The notes beneath the pieces were generated by a model. It was not told the origin of the DNA, did not search any database, and saw only the letters and a program-made list of their open reading frames with translations. A stretch of DNA of 64,000 bases, taken from NCBI GenBank assembly GCA_019633425.1, contig WSUB01000007.1, forward strand, positions 496,001 through 560,000. Reading direction: 5' to 3'. Shown in pieces: positions 1 to 19,100 of this stretch. Each line of letters opens with the position of its first letter. The first letter of the stretch is position 1. This DNA comes from Tulasnella sp. 424. Taxonomy: Eukaryota; Basidiomycota; Agaricomycetes; Cantharellales; Tulasnellaceae. The translations under genes were made by a program, and so were the position numbers.

Positions 1-111
1 GGACGGGATTACGTTACGTAAGCCGCGCGAAGGTCCCAAATCGTCACTTGCTGCGCAGACCATCCTTTCCTCTTTTACCTTAACCTCCCTATACCCCCTT
101 ACTCCTTCAAA

Positions 112-1583
112 ATGGCCAAGAGCCATGAATATTGCTGTTGCGGTGAGTGGTGAAACCGTACAATCGAGGCAAATAATTTGACGGGTTGCTCATGTCTTGT
201 TCGTTTCTTGTTGGAAGCCATTCCCCTGATGAATGTCGGGATCTACCTGGTCATCTTGGAGCAATTCGTCAGTCTGAAGAACCCGCAATGAGAGTATTCG
301 CTGTTAACTCTGTATGGATTGTCAGACTGTGGCCCTCCTGACTGGCATTTTGACGATTGCAACACCACAACGTGTGTCTTCCAGTTTAGACTGCGCTGCG
401 CTAGGCAGTGCTTTTGCTGACGCGCGCTTGTCTCCGTAGTCGTCGGCTCGTCAATACCCTCCTTCGCCCCATGGTTAGTTGCTATTGGAGGCTTCGTTCT
501 GTGTGGTGTTCAAGCGTTGGGTTTCCTCGGCGTATTCAAAGTGGGTCTTGGCAAATAAGTATGCCGGTCGTCTTGCGTGGCGCTAACGTCTTGCCCTCAA
601 CAGGAGAAAGCCACCCTATTCCAGCGCTACGTCCAGATAAATGCTGCAGTTGTCTCCTATATCTTCTCTGTGTCTGCGGCATGGATCATCGTCTCGGCCA
701 CCCGACACACGACCGCAACCGATGATTGTGTGCAGAATTTCTTTGCAGCAAACGCCACCAGCGCCGATCAAGCCGGTGTCTTCGCTGATGACGGCCAAGG
801 TCCCACCATCTGCAATATCTTTACTTGGGTCTCTGTCGGAATTATGGGAGGCCTCTGGCTTATCATGCTGATATTCCAAGTAAGTCGAGCGATAAATTGT
901 ATCTGCCATTTGCTGACCTCCTTGCCTGAAGGGCTACTTACTCTTGGTATGCCGGTGGTACAGCGTTTCTCAGTTGGCTGATCATTCGAAGTATTACTCC
1001 ATCTACTCGGTCAACCCGCCAGATGGCATTGCACTCGGTGATCGACAGCGCGGGGAGGATGCATGGGACCCTCGACCATCCACCGAATCTTGGTCCAGAG
1101 GTGGAATGAGCCCAGGAGCTACCCAGCCTATGTTTGGGGCCGGGGCCCACAGTCGCCAGAACAGCGACGCTATGGAACGGCCCTACGGGGTTTCTGCTGC
1201 CGATGCTTATGCAGAGAAGAAACCTGCGTATGGGTACCGTGATGATTCTCCCGGTCACAGCTACCCCGATCAAGCATACGTTAATGAATCTGAGGCTCCA
1301 ACACCGGTTGCTCTCACCTCGCCGGAACAGCGATTCAAAGGCGAACCAGACCCGTATGCCAATACCCAAGCTGGAATGTCCTTACCGCCTGGTGCTATGT
1401 ATCCAGGTAAAGTATCCACCTTCGACATTCGAAACCCTAATGCTGACCGACCGTTTTCTGTTGATAGCTGAGGGTCAGTTCGGTCGAAAAACTCCACGAG
1501 CTGCAGACGCTTACGCGAATTATCCAGCCCAAGGCTACGCTCCGTCTTACCAAACTGAGGACCCATTCTATAGAAGCCGATAA
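112..1583 (+). CDS. Fungal four-span (tetraspan/MARVEL-like) membrane protein
   Basis: Seven exons can be read: 112-142, 218-267, 326-371, 440-540, 604-879, 932-1406 and 1468-1583. They sum to 364 residues. The protein opens MAKSHEYCCC and has four hydrophobic spans: near AIPLMNVGIYLVIL, TVALLTGILTIA, LVAIGGFVLCGVQALGF with the AAVVSYIFSVSAAWIIVSA stretch, and GIMGGLWLIMLIF. A soluble tail rich in Pro, Ser and Tyr follows and ends PFYRSR. From memory this resembles a small family of hypothetical basidiomycete membrane proteins with the same MAKSHEYCCC start. No reaction is known to me. Cysteines in the loop after the third span could form a disulfide, which is inference. The reading frame closes exactly across all junctions, so the model is solid while the function is open. 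Confidence 0.8.
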
Positions 1584-3152
1584 TCATCCGACTATCTGTT
1601 CATTATTTGAAGACCAATCGTCACTTCTCCCTCCCATTCTCCAGTCTCGCCTCACGTATCGTTCTTTTTCTCGTTCTTCGGTCTCCCTTCTAGCTTCGCT
1701 TTCATTCCATCGCATCGGACAATCTCCTTCACGTTGTATCATTGAATACATTGACCATCGTCCTAGTGACTATAGACTAGGCCACCGTACCAGAAAGACC
1801 ACCAAGCCGCGGCGCTTTGGTCCCGTTACAGGGCCCAGAAAGAGACTCCCTAAGGGGTTTAAGATTGCACTCATCTCAGATCGCTTTGGGGAACGATTGT
1901 TGGTCTTCCGCTCGTCTTCTCCTTCGGATCAAGGCGGGATGCTTTCGTCGTTGATCCCGGTTGAGGTCGCTTGCGGTTGTCAATATTCTTCGGGACTTGC
2001 CATGCGACCCCGGCATCTTTATTAGGCCTTGTTGCCTTCCCATGCGAAGAGCGAGCAACACGGCATCACGAAGTCGAGTGGTGCACATGGTGGTCGGAGG
2101 CGCAGCAACTCCGCCGCACCGATGAGAGTACTTTACCAGGTTTGGCGTACCAACTCCTCGGAGAAGTTGTTCGGGATTTACGAACCATGCTCACGGCATT
2201 GTCACACAGTTTCGGATCCTCGTGCTCCCGTTGGCCTCTAACGAAGTGTCCAGGTTGGCCATTGCCCGGGTTGCTCCATGTTCTTAGGTCACATTGCACG
2301 CACAGACCACCCAAAGAGCCAGATGACCCATCCACAATCACGAAGTCTTTGCACATTCTCGTCATGTCCCTTGGCGTCAGCATGGATCTGCAGTCACTTG
2401 CTCAATTCTTCGATTTTCAGAGGTGCCTTGACCTCGCCTAAGCGAAAACATCTCAGTGTCACGAGACCATGTGGAGTGTTGGCTTGGTTTTGGCGATGGG
2501 TTTCAAATTTCACTGCCTCCCGTCTCAAGAAATCCCTCGCTTTTCGATTAGAATTTCAAGGTCCGTCAGATATTCTCCAGCATCCGGCTGCATCCGGTGA
2601 AGCTTAGCCGATCACTGTGGACCTGCAGAAGCTGCGAAGGCCGGGTAAGAAGAGCAGATCACAACCGAGTCGACGGGACCAGCCTATGAATAAAGTATCT
2701 TTGGTCCGCCCACGCAGAGTGCCTAAAGGCTTGTAACTGATGCTTGAGGGCGTTTCGGGACGCCACGGTTGGCTTGAAAGCGTAGCATGTGGAACGCTGT
2801 AGCCACTTCGCCTCAAGCTCCGGGTACGTTCGCGTGCTCCATGACCTTCCACAGTTCCACACTCCTCCTTCTCGGCGGTATCTTCACTCCAGACCCTAAT
2901 GTGTACCTTTTCATACGCTTTTTGTATCTGGTTTTGGATACTTCCTTTCGTATTCTCCGTGACGTGCCTATCATGGCTTAGCGACAGCCCAGGACAGCCA
3001 AAGCCCCAGAGACCTCCCGGCCCCGATTTTAAATACGGCTACCCCACCATTCTTTCCCTCCCAGCAAGCGTCAGTCACGCCCTGCATCACTCTCATCGTC
3101 TCTATCCCCCCTACCTTCCTTCCCCCTACCTCTTACCCCACCAGCAACTGAA
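1584..3152. other. Intergenic stretch, no gene seen
   Basis: About 1.6 kb between the tetraspan gene and the permease. Open frames here are short, overlap on both strands and show no recognisable protein or consistent splice pattern. A pyrimidine-rich stretch near 3040-3150 immediately precedes the permease start and is typical of a fungal promoter and leader. Confidence 0.5.
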
Positions 3153-5392
3153 ATGGACTCAAAGGACAAGGAGAAATCATCTTCGGTAGCTGCTTTCGAA
3201 AAACCAGCAGGTCCATTCGAGACCGACAGCGTCATCGAGCCAGCCCAGCGCGGACATGGACCACTGAAGCGACAGCTGAAGAATCGCCATGTGGCCATGA
3301 TTTCACTCGCTGGGGTCATCGGAGTGGGAATCTTCGTCAACACCGTAAGTCGTGCAGCCGAGGACTTCCTTTCTGTCTTATCACTTCTTCGATGTCTGAC
3401 CATGCTGTCTCCAACCTTCCTCGACGATAATACTTTTAGGCGACCGCACTTCGGAGTGGCGGACCAATTGGGTTGGTTCTTGGCTTCATGACGATGGGCG
3501 TCGTGTGTTGGTCGGTCATGGTCTCGCTCGGCGAGATGGTCAGCTACTTGCCAATCCCGGGAGGGCACATCCGGCTAGCCGAGCGATTCGGCAATAGAGC
3601 CTTGTCATTTGCCATGGGCTGGAACTACTGGTATAACTGGGTCATCGTAAGTTTATCCGACATCGCGTCGCAGATGGCAGTTAACCTAAGACCCGCTCGA
3701 TCAGATTCTCCCCGCCGAACTAAGTGCAGCAGCTATTCTTATTGACTACTGGGGGATGCGCAAGGACGCCGTATGGATCACCGTCTGCCTCATTGTCGTG
3801 ATCACGATTAACATGCTCGGCGCTGGCGTCTACGGCGAATGCGAATTTATTTTCGCCTCGGTGAGCTATCTTCTCGTCATGGTGTCAAATGATTCATAAT
3901 AACATGGCAAACTCCCTGAATCAGATTAAAATCCTGACCCTCGTTGGACTCATCATCCTCGGCATCATTCTTGACCTTGGCGGAGGTCCCACCCACGACA
4001 GAATTGGATTCCGCTACTGGAAGGAGCCTGGACCATTCGTTCAATACCTGGGTATTGAAGGAGCCAAGGGGCGCTTCCTGGGATACTGGAGTGTTTTGAC
4101 TACCGCCGCATTCAGCTTCATCGGAACTGAGATCGTCGCTATTGCGGCCGGAGAGGCCAAGTGAGTTGATCATATCCCACTCCCGCGTCTCTATCAGTCG
4201 CTGACCGTGCTTTGACTGCTAGAAATCCCCGACGGAACGTTCCTCGGGCTATCCGACGTGTCTACGTGCGGATCATTTTCTTCTACTTCACCTCCGTCAT
4301 TATCATCTCCCTCCTCGTGCCATCCAACCACCCGCTACTCAACTTCAAGTCAAAGGACGCATCAGCCTCTCCATTTGTGATTGCTATTAGAGAGGCTGGA
4401 ATCAAGGGCTTGCCTGGGTTCATCAAGTGAGTTTACACGTGTGCGCTGGCCCGCTGGGCGCCAGGAAGGCGGAGGCTGACGTCGAATGCGCCCGCACTAG
4501 TGCTTGTCTGCTCACCAGCGCGTGGTCCGCTGCAAGCTCCGACCTGTATACCTCGAGTCGCGCTCTCTGTGAGTCTTTGTGCTTGCTTTTTAGGACTTGT
4601 GAACTAATGCGTTCGCCTGAACTTAGATGGCATGGCTTTGACTGGAAACGCGCCCAGGATTTTCGCCCGCACGTCTCGCAATGGCCTCCCATACGTTTCG
4701 GTCATATTCTGTGCTTCGTTCTGCGGACTTGCGTACATGGGCGTGTCCAGTGGTGCGGGCAAGGTCTTCGGCTGGCTCGCGAACCTGACCTCCATCTGCG
4801 GCATGATTACCTGGACGGGAATTTGCTGTAAGTCCTGCCATCCCTCTCATACGTAGATCTGTGTCTGACCTATAGGATCTATCATGCGCTTCTTTAGTCA
4901 CATACCTTCGCTTCTATGCCGGTTTGAAGGCTCAGGGAATCGATCGCAATACGTTGCCGTACTACTCGATGTTCCAACCATACACCGCCTGGTTCGGAAT
5001 AATCTCAACCTTCATCATTTGCTTCTTCTCTGGATGGGTGAGTGCTGTTTACTCCGCTAGCTCATTCGTTTCAAATCTCCTGACGCACGTCTTGCCCGCC
5101 CAGACTGTTTTCCTCAAGGACTCGTGGCAGACAGATACATTCATCACCAACTACCTTCCTCTCATCCTGTTCCCTGTAATCTATTTTGGCGCTCGACTCT
5201 ATTACAAGCAGCCGCTCGTAAACCCGGTGGATATGGACTTCAGGTCCGACATTGCCGAGATAGAGGCGGACGAAGTGCCAGAAGACCCACCGAAAAACAT
5301 GCTGGAATCAATCTGGCGTTGGCTCGTAAGTCCAGATCATCTCACTAGGCTGAATAGTTTATCTCTAACGGCCATGTAATTTGCAGATGTGA
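3153..5392 (+). CDS. Amino acid permease, yeast amino acid transporter (YAT) family
   Basis: Ten exons: 3153-3344, 3440-3646, 3705-3860, 3925-4160, 4223-4426, 4501-4568, 4627-4827, 4898-5037, 5104-5325 and 5387-5392. They close to 543 residues, the usual length for the family. A charged cytosolic N-tail leads into the first span at ISLAGVIGVGIFVNT, the conserved APC-superfamily substrate-binding region. Other family marks are GLVLGFMTMGVVCWSVMVSL, LPIPGGHIRLAERF, GWNYWYNW, the SFIGTEIVAIAAGEAKNPRR block and GNAPRIFARTSRNGLPYVSV. The protein ends WRWLM, with the last two codons on a tiny exon. About twelve membrane spans are expected. Such permeases take up amino acids by proton symport at the plasma membrane; the substrate cannot be told from sequence. 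Confidence 0.93.
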
Positions 5393-5791
5393 TTGCTTCC
5401 GTTCTCGTGTCGATCCTTCGGTCTTTAATTTCGATCCTTGTTATTACACCCCTCGTTCATCCTAGATGTTCCCCATCCGCTGTTGTCGATATCGATATGT
5501 TCACTGTATACTACAATATGCATATAGCACACTACTCGAAATACTCTGTCAGCTTTCGTGCGAAGTTGAAGCGTGTTCCTGAGTCCCCGACAAAGTCGCG
5601 GCAAAAGGTACTGTGATCACGTGTTCAGGCCTTCGTGGTAAACAAGTTCAAGAGTTTGATCCTTCCCTCCCTTCTTCCGTCTTCAGTTCGTCCGTGCCTC
5701 CCTCGTCTCCCACATCCTCCACCTTCCTCATTCCCTCGCTCGCTGCCCACCACGACGTCAAGGACATCAGACTCATACGTCCAGCGCCATC
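5393..5791. other. Intergenic stretch between permease and sirtuin
   Basis: About 400 bases holding the permease 3' end and the sirtuin promoter. A strongly C/T-rich tract at about 5660-5760 lies just before the sirtuin start. No TATA box or gene is evident. Confidence 0.5.
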
Positions 5792-7708
5792 ATGACCGTC
5801 ACTCTCGATCTACTCGACCACCATGATCTTACGGCCCGCAAAACACTGTCCGCCCTCTCTCTCGCCGTCGCCAAAAGCAAACGTGTAGTCATTGTCACCG
5901 GTGCAGGCATCTCTTGTTCGTGTGGTATTCCTGTGCGGGATTTTTCTCTGGACCGTTTTGGTTCTTGTTTACGCGCGATTAGTTTTCGCTAACTGTTCGT
6001 TACGTTCTGGACTATCCAGGATTTCCGCTCGACCGATGGCCTCTACAACCTGGTCAAGGCCAAATACCCTAATGCCGTAGTCAAAGGTCGTGATCTATTC
6101 GATTCATCTCTCTTCCGCGACCCAACCTCTACTGCCGTTTTTTACACCTTCATCGCCGGCCTCAAGTCTTCTATCGACAATGCCCAGCCTTCTGCTACTC
6201 ATCGATTCATCAAAACCCTCGACACAAAAGGCAAGCTACTCCGATCATATACCCAGAACATAGATGGACTCGAGGAGCGGGTCGGCATTGTGGGATCAAC
6301 TTCGGAAGCAGCTATGACGACAGGAGGGAAGGGCAAGGGCAAGGTTTCAGCAACTGGGAAGAGCAAGCTCAAATTGAACGAGGTCAAAAACGTTCTTTTG
6401 CATGGCGACATTCATCGTGTCCGGTGCACACTCTGCAGTGCCAACTTCTCCTGCGAAGAACAGCATCTTCACGCGTTCCGAAGTGGAACACCCCTCGAGT
6501 GCCCCGAGTGTTCGTCGCGATGTGAGTTGGAATGAAATTCTTTCTGGATAGACTCCTTTTCATCATGAAAACAATGTGGCTCACTTTATCTGATGTTCGT
6601 TTTTATATAGCTGAAGCACGTGTCGCTCGCTCAGCTCGACCCCTGACTGTCGGCATACTACGTCCCGCAATTGTCCTGTACGACGAACCCCACCCTCTCG
6701 GCGAAGAGATAGGAGCCATCGAGACCCGGGATTTGGGCCGCAAACCTGACCTCCTTATCATCATGGGCACATCCCTCAAAGTTCACGGCCTGAAGAAACT
6801 TGTCAAGGAATTCGCCCAATCTGTGCACCAAGGCTCATCTACGGCGACAACAAGCGCGTCCGGGAAGCCGCCACCTAATCGAGGATTGCTGAACAAGGTC
6901 ATTTTCGTCAACAAGACCGCACCCGGCTCGGAATGGGCGGACGTCATCGACTATCACGTTCAGGGTCTCACCGACACCTGGGTTGAGAAAGTTGTCGAGG
7001 ATTGGAAGAAAATGCGGCCGGCGGACTGGGAGATACAGACAACGCTTGGAGAATCCAATGTCAAGGTTGTCAAAGGGCTGCCCAAAACGTCTACCAAGAC
7101 TAACAAACGTAGGTTCTCATCTTCTAGCTGGCGCGGTTGCATTGATTGATCGGCGAGCCTTTCCAGCGCCGGCGAAGAAAGTACCTCGACAGGACACGGA
7201 GAACATTGATCCACATCCGTCATCCAGCCAATCAAGCCAGAAGACTTTGGCTGAGGACCCATTCCTTGATGAACCAAGTCGCGACCCTTTCGCTTTCACC
7301 ACGAGCAACCGGAAAGGACGCGGCAAGTCCATCAGCGCACCTCAACTCACTTTCTCCGGTTCCCAACCCAAAGCCACTGGTACGAGCGCGCGAGACATGA
7401 AGCCGACCCTTCCTCTATCACCATCAAAACGCCAGAACCGAACTTACACTACGGCGCGCTATGCCAAACCGCCTGTTCGTGCTGCATCTTCTTCATCAAC
7501 TCTGCACGAAGACTGCGAAATTGAGTCGGACGACGAGCCACCTATGTACGACTCGGAATCAGAACGCAGTTCTCCCAGAAAGAAGCGGCGTGCTCCTGAT
7601 GACATGTCGTTGGACGACATCGTCCCCCCTGTTATGCCGCAAGAAGAGCGCAGGGTGCTCTTCGGTCGTTCGGCGACTCGGATGGTGCTCACAACTGGAC
7701 ATTCATGA
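5792..7708 (+). CDS. Sirtuin, NAD-dependent protein deacetylase of the Hst3/Hst4 type
   Basis: Four exons (5792-5932, 6020-6521, 6611-7108, 7167-7708) give 560 residues with every phase matching. The NAD-binding start VVIVTGAGISCSCGIP runs across the first junction into DFRSTDGLYNLV. The catalytic region has SYTQNIDGLEERVG and the active-site histidine in LLHGDIHRVRC. A C4 zinc site is visible as CTLC followed by CPEC. The stretch PLTVGILRPAIVLYDEPHPL and then DLLIIMGTSLKVHGLKKLV is typical of the Hst3/Hst4 branch, whose yeast members remove acetyl from histone H3 lysine 56. That substrate is inferred by family. A long polar, Ser-rich C-terminal tail with RKKRRA-like basic residues follows. 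The gene converges on the remodeller gene, with 238 bases between the stop codons. Confidence 0.92.
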
Positions 7709-7946
7709 GCCTCTCTAGAGACCTTCGTTCAATCACCCCATGGATGATTTCCCTGTTTAAATTATCTGTTACATGTACCATTTTACTCAGATTTCCTACT
7801 GCCCCCGCTTTCATCTTCAATAAGATTTTACCGCTACCATGCGAAACTATATTCTGGGGGTTCATAGGATATAGGAAAAAGGAGTTCAATATATAACGGA
7901 ATAATAAACAGGGATACCAAGGCGACCCCAGCGTCCTTTGTCAACT

Positions 7947-14286
<6,340 letters not shown>

Positions 14287-14627
14287 GGCTTTTGCGTTGT
14301 CGACGCGTATTTACGCGTTTAGGAAAGAAGTCTGGAAGGAGAGCGGATTTGGGTGTATTGACAAACCGATCCCTGTCAAGTCCGCGTCGTTTGCGTGGGA
14401 GGCGTGTCTCGCCGCCACATGCCACAGCGACTCTCGTGTTTTCCTCGTGGCCAAGGTCAGGTATCGAATTGTCCTCAGAAAATTAGACGAGGAAACCGAC
14501 AGTGGGCATTACAGTATCTATTCTAAACGAGGGTTGCCTCCTTCCTCACAAGATTCCTTCCCTGCAGCCATAGCGAGCATTGCTGAGCAACCCGATGAGA
14601 ATGCCCTGCGTGCCATACAAGGACTGA
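14287..14627. other. Intergenic stretch upstream of the remodeller
   Basis: 341 bases between the remodeller start codon and the hydrolase stop codon. It should hold the remodeller promoter. One frame stays open on the plus strand across it but runs antisense through the remodeller's first exon and has no family resemblance, so I do not call a gene. Confidence 0.45.
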
Positions 14628-15817
14628 TCAGAACCTGCCGCGAAGTGAATTATTTATCCAATTAAACTCACTTTTAGTAATAACGAATGCGTGTGGAGTA
14701 TCAGCTTTGTCCTCGACGACCTTTCCAGACGGTCCACCAAGGGCGGCGAGCAAGGGTTCCTTCTCCTGACCCACCCAATCATCCTTAGAAGCACAGTATA
14801 AATAGATTTTTTCGGAGTACTTCTTCAACAAAGAAGTGTCGAGATCTTTAACCATTTCCATTTCGTCCCGAGCCATTCCCAGTGCCGAGGTTATGGCGCC
14901 TGGAGAACGAAGCATTGCTCGGACCACAGAAAGCTGCTGATCAGGCCATTCTGAGAGCGCCACTCTGAAAACAATCAGCGGTAAGAGCGATACAATCGGA
15001 CCAATAAATGCTGCCAAAAGCGCTGAGATTGGCCAAAAGAGCCACTGAATCCGTCCCCCCCCCCCCCAAAAAAAAATAGAAGCCCAAAGATAGAACGCTC
15101 TCAGCGATGGTGGCCCGAAGTGCAAGCAGAATAATCCATACCGCGAGTTTCACGCCATTAGGCGTTGTGGACAGATTCGAGAGTCCGGGCATTAGGAGGA
15201 AAGCAGCCTCGGTTTCTTCGGGTCGAGCTTCGAGCACCTGCACACAAGAGGAAGCCGGAGGTCGCGAAGAAAGACAGGCATTAGATATCGACGACAGAGG
15301 CTCCTAGTCTACCAATCTAAATACATACCTTTGTTGAAATCCATCCCCCAATTGAATGACCCACAAGAACGATCTTGGCCTGGGGGTAAGCCTCCTTGAG
15401 ACAGTGAACCGTTTCCATAGCACTGTTAACCTGGCTCGAGAGTCCGAATTCCTCTTCAGAAGGAGCCTCGCAGTACCCAGGAGCATGGCCAAGATGAGCT
15501 TTAGCTAGAATACCGAGCTCAGGATGCAACCTGTGAAGGTGGTCAAGGAAGTAGAGGAAGTATGAGACCTGCCCGGGATTGCCTAAAAGCGACTCGTGTT
15601 AGTCTTTAATGTAGAGCTAATTGAATATTTGGTTCTTGCCTGGTATCAGGTATAATATCGTATCAGGGGACCCCTCAGATTCCACCGGAGGCCACCAAAG
15701 TGCGTGGGCTTCGACGACGCTACCACCCCTGGAATGATATTGGACCGCCGAAACCGGAATACTTCCTTCACCCGTCGTCCTGGGATCTTTGTGAAGGAAT
15801 GGTGGTAGCTGTGCCAT
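14628..15817 (-). CDS. Lipid-droplet-associated hydrolase (LDAH family, alpha/beta hydrolase)
   Basis: Start ATG at 15817-15815 (MAQLPPFLHKDP). The LDAH signature LIPGNPGQVSYFLYFLDHL is built across an intron at 15583-15639 that begins with GC instead of GT. The nucleophile elbow is VLVGHSIGGWIS. A later intron contains a C13/A9 run (15055-15076 on the plus strand) and joins NGVKLA to WLFWPISALLAAFIGPIV. The region IYLYCASKDDWVGQ followed by TPHAFVIT supplies the acidic and histidine members of the triad. Family members sit on lipid droplets and are linked to sterol ester or triglyceride turnover. The last codons are uncertain: the frame reads through to a stop at 14628, but a GTGAGT donor after VITK may start one more intron. 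Bases beyond it were not resolved. Confidence 0.85.
15055..15076. repeat. C13 followed by A9 inside an intron
   Basis: On the coding strand this is T9 then G13 close to the 3' end of a hydrolase intron, between a T-rich tract and the acceptor. It does not enter coding sequence under the model given. Confidence 0.7.
15583..15639 (-). other. GC-AG intron in the lipid-droplet hydrolase gene
   Basis: The exon ends in CCAG and the intron begins GCAAGA and ends TTTTAG. No GT donor is available nearby, and joining here restores the conserved IPGNPG motif in frame. GC-AG introns are a known minor class, normally with a strong AG before the donor as seen here. Confidence 0.8.
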
Positions 15818-16124
15818 AGTCGGCTGGCTTTGGGGGGAGACAAGGGTGTTGAGGTGGTGGTGGGACTTCGGTCCGAAACGAGCTGTACACGCCGGAAAAA
15901 GTAATAACCGGATATGAACAGGGTGCACCAAGACTAGTAGCTACAGCATTGAGAAAGCCCAAAGATACAGCAAATAGGAGAACCGCATACAAAGTCATGT
16001 AAAGGCTTAAAGCGGGAATCATTCTAAGGTATTTGAAACGAAAACTTCTAAATATGTGAGGATGGAAGCGAGTAAGCGAGCCTCAAGTAACGAACGCATA
16101 ATAACCATATAGGGTGATAGTCTT
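15818..16124. other. Intergenic stretch upstream of the hydrolase
   Basis: 307 bases between the hydrolase start and the SNF2-RING stop. An in-frame extension upstream of the chosen hydrolase start exists (to about 15931) but looks non-conserved. No other gene is visible. Confidence 0.4.
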
Positions 16125-19100
16125 TAGTCGATGACATTTCCACGCATGTCAAGTCCGAATACTATACGAGATGGTCAGAGTTCGGCTCCAAGGAGGCGTC
16201 AAGAGCAACTCACAGCCAGCCAGCTCCCTGACACTGAGACGTCCCAGTTTTGCACCACCTTCGCCAAGAGAACCATCGGCAAGCATCTTCTTTTTCGATT
16301 GCAACGCCTTCACTCGACCCTCGACGGTATTGGCGATGCACAGCCGATGGATCTCGACCTTCTTCGTCTGACCCAGTCGATGCGTCCGATCGAAAGCCTG
16401 AGCCTCGACAGCTTCCGACCACCTGAATAGGGAAGTGATAAGTCAATCGAAACAGGGTGACTGAAGAAGTAGGGATGCTAACGCGAAGTCTAGAGAAATG
16501 ACCCAATTCGCTCGGATAAGATTCAAGCCAACCCCTCCAGCCTGCAGAGAGAAACGATGAACGTCAGAACGGGCAACGCGCTGGCAACGTGTTCCTTATC
16601 ACCTTAAGGGACATCAACATCACCCGGGCATTTTCAGGGGTTGTGTCCATAAACGCGCGAACGGCGTGCTCTCGAGCAGTTCGGTTCATGCTTCCTTCGT
16701 ACCTTACATAACTCTGATCAAATGGCCTGTGAGTGGCTGAGATGTACTGATTAGAAAGCAGGTGCGACCCACAAAGTGATTCTCGTCGAGATAGTTGGCA
16801 CAGAGTTCGAGTGCTGAGGTCCACTGCGAAACAAGCATGACCTTGTCATTCGGGTTTTCGTCGCGAATCTTCTGCAACAGCCGCATCATCGCCTACACCG
16901 CTAGATGGTTAAAGAGTGATCCTAAGACTGGTTAAAGAAGACTTACGATCATCTTCGTCGACGGAAGGAACTTGGCCATCTACATTATGTTGTGTCAGAC
17001 TGGGACGTGGAATAGAAGCGACAGTGACACTCGTACCATGGGAGGCTGCCTAACCGGTTCGGCAATGCCTACTTTCGCGAGATAGTCGCCTTTCTTGATC
17101 TCGACAATTTCATCTTCATCGTCGACTTCTTCGGCTTGAGAGCCTCCATACTCGTCGTCGCTCTCAACGCGCATTTTTGCTTTCCCCTTCTTAGCGGCCC
17201 TCTGCTTATGCATTGCTTCGCGTTTGGCGTCTTTTTCGATCTCAGTCTCGCCATCTTTCGAAAAGAGGATGAGTACAGCACTGTGGTACGATTGAGGCCG
17301 GAGGAGTCTCACCTTCGACGATGAAGTCGTCCATGGAGTCGTCGGGGTCGCCGCCGTAGGCAACATTTCTGGGGTTTCGCCCAGAACGACGAGAAACCTT
17401 GCTACCTGAGCGCCAGGAAGAAGGATTGTAGTCCTCATCCCCGTCCGAACCAACCATAGGAGCGTCATCATCAGACGTGATTTCGATGCCGTTGGAAGTC
17501 CTGGCTTTCGCTTTGCCTTTCCCTTTCAACCTTTTCCCTGCGTCCTCCATGCCTTCGGTCTCTAATCCCAATTCGAAGTCGGTTGGCATAAAGACCTTCT
17601 GCCCGAACACGTGCTCCTTGGCAAACGGCGTTCGGCAATGGGGGCCTGTTTTCCATAAAGGTCAGAAGTGCCTCGACGGATATATTAATTTGACATACAA
17701 GGCCGCTGATTTTCGTTGACGCCATTGATTCCGTCCTGTAGCTGGCCTGGCGTTTCGAACAAGTTGTTGACACAACCCTTGCAGTACACGTGCTATAACC
17801 TTGAAGCATTAACAATCAAGCACTATGGGTGGCGTGAATGGCTACTTGCCTTGCATGGAATGACGAAGCCGTCGGTCATAGGTTCGTAGCAAATGGGACA
17901 CTCCTGGTTCGCTGTAGCGTCTCCGCCTTCTCTCTGCACAAAAGCTATCAGTCCGGGCCTCTACCTCAAGCCGTAACTTCACGCACCTTTTCTGCTTCCA
18001 TGCGTTCCAAGGCATCTTCCAAGAACCTCCGTTTAACGTCGATTACCCACTGCAGTCCCTTGACGGCTTCTGCGCGCATGAGCTCGTTGGCTACATTTTC
18101 TGCATCTTCTCCCGACTCGCGAATTTCCCCCTTCTGCAAAAAGGCATCTTCGTATTGAGCTGTGCAAATGACGAGATCAGTCGAGACTCGACTAGACCAG
18201 CGAAGAAGTAATCACCAATCAAAGCAGGGTGAACGCAGCATTGCCGAAGACGCAATAGAAGTACGAGCACTTGGGAGTAATTTTTGAGCACGGTGCCCTG
18301 GCGGAGGAATTTGTTGAAGATGGCCTGTAGAGCGCGGAGGCGGTCAGTGCGCGTTGACGGGGTGAGAACAAATCATACACGGACCCGAGAGCGCGCTTGC
18401 AGGAAGTTGTAGATTTCCAACTCTTCTTCAGAGAACGGATATTCTGGGTCATGGTACTCTTTCGGCGGTAGTTCGATTAGCTTCCGGCCTTCGAGCTCGG
18501 AATCTTTCTTCCTTCTGATGAGACATTGACTGAAGATGAGCTGCAGCCGCCTCGTTGCCAGTCCAGCTATTAGAAACGCCGTGAGATAGATCAGTATCCA
18601 GGTTTGTCACGCCGTCTTGTGGAGGCTTACCATCTTTCTTTTCGTGCAGCACGACATATTGATTGAACTCTTTCCATTCGTACCAAGGGCGAATTTGGAG
18701 GAAGCGGAGAAGTCCGTAAGCGTCTGCGGTTCCATTGGTCAAAGGTGTGCCGGTGAGGCACCACCTGTAGGAAGCACAAAGATCCGTAACGGCGATCGAG
18801 ATGCCTGCAGTACAAGGTATTTCGGTCAGGTCAACGTTTCGAAGGGACCACGGTTGACTCACGGGTATGCCTGTTTCTGATGTTCTGCGCCTCGTCTAGA
18901 AAGGGGACATGTCTGAGAACAATTGATGCACCGTGTGCAGCACAAGGGACCCACCAAGGACAATGCGATGCCAAACCGCCTTGTGGACAGAGAACATCAG
19001 TATCGATCTTTCGAATTTGGCAAACCACTTCGCCTACCTCGAACAAGGGACTATACTCCTTCACGTCCTTCGCCTTGCCCTTCTTCTTTTTACGCGAGTT

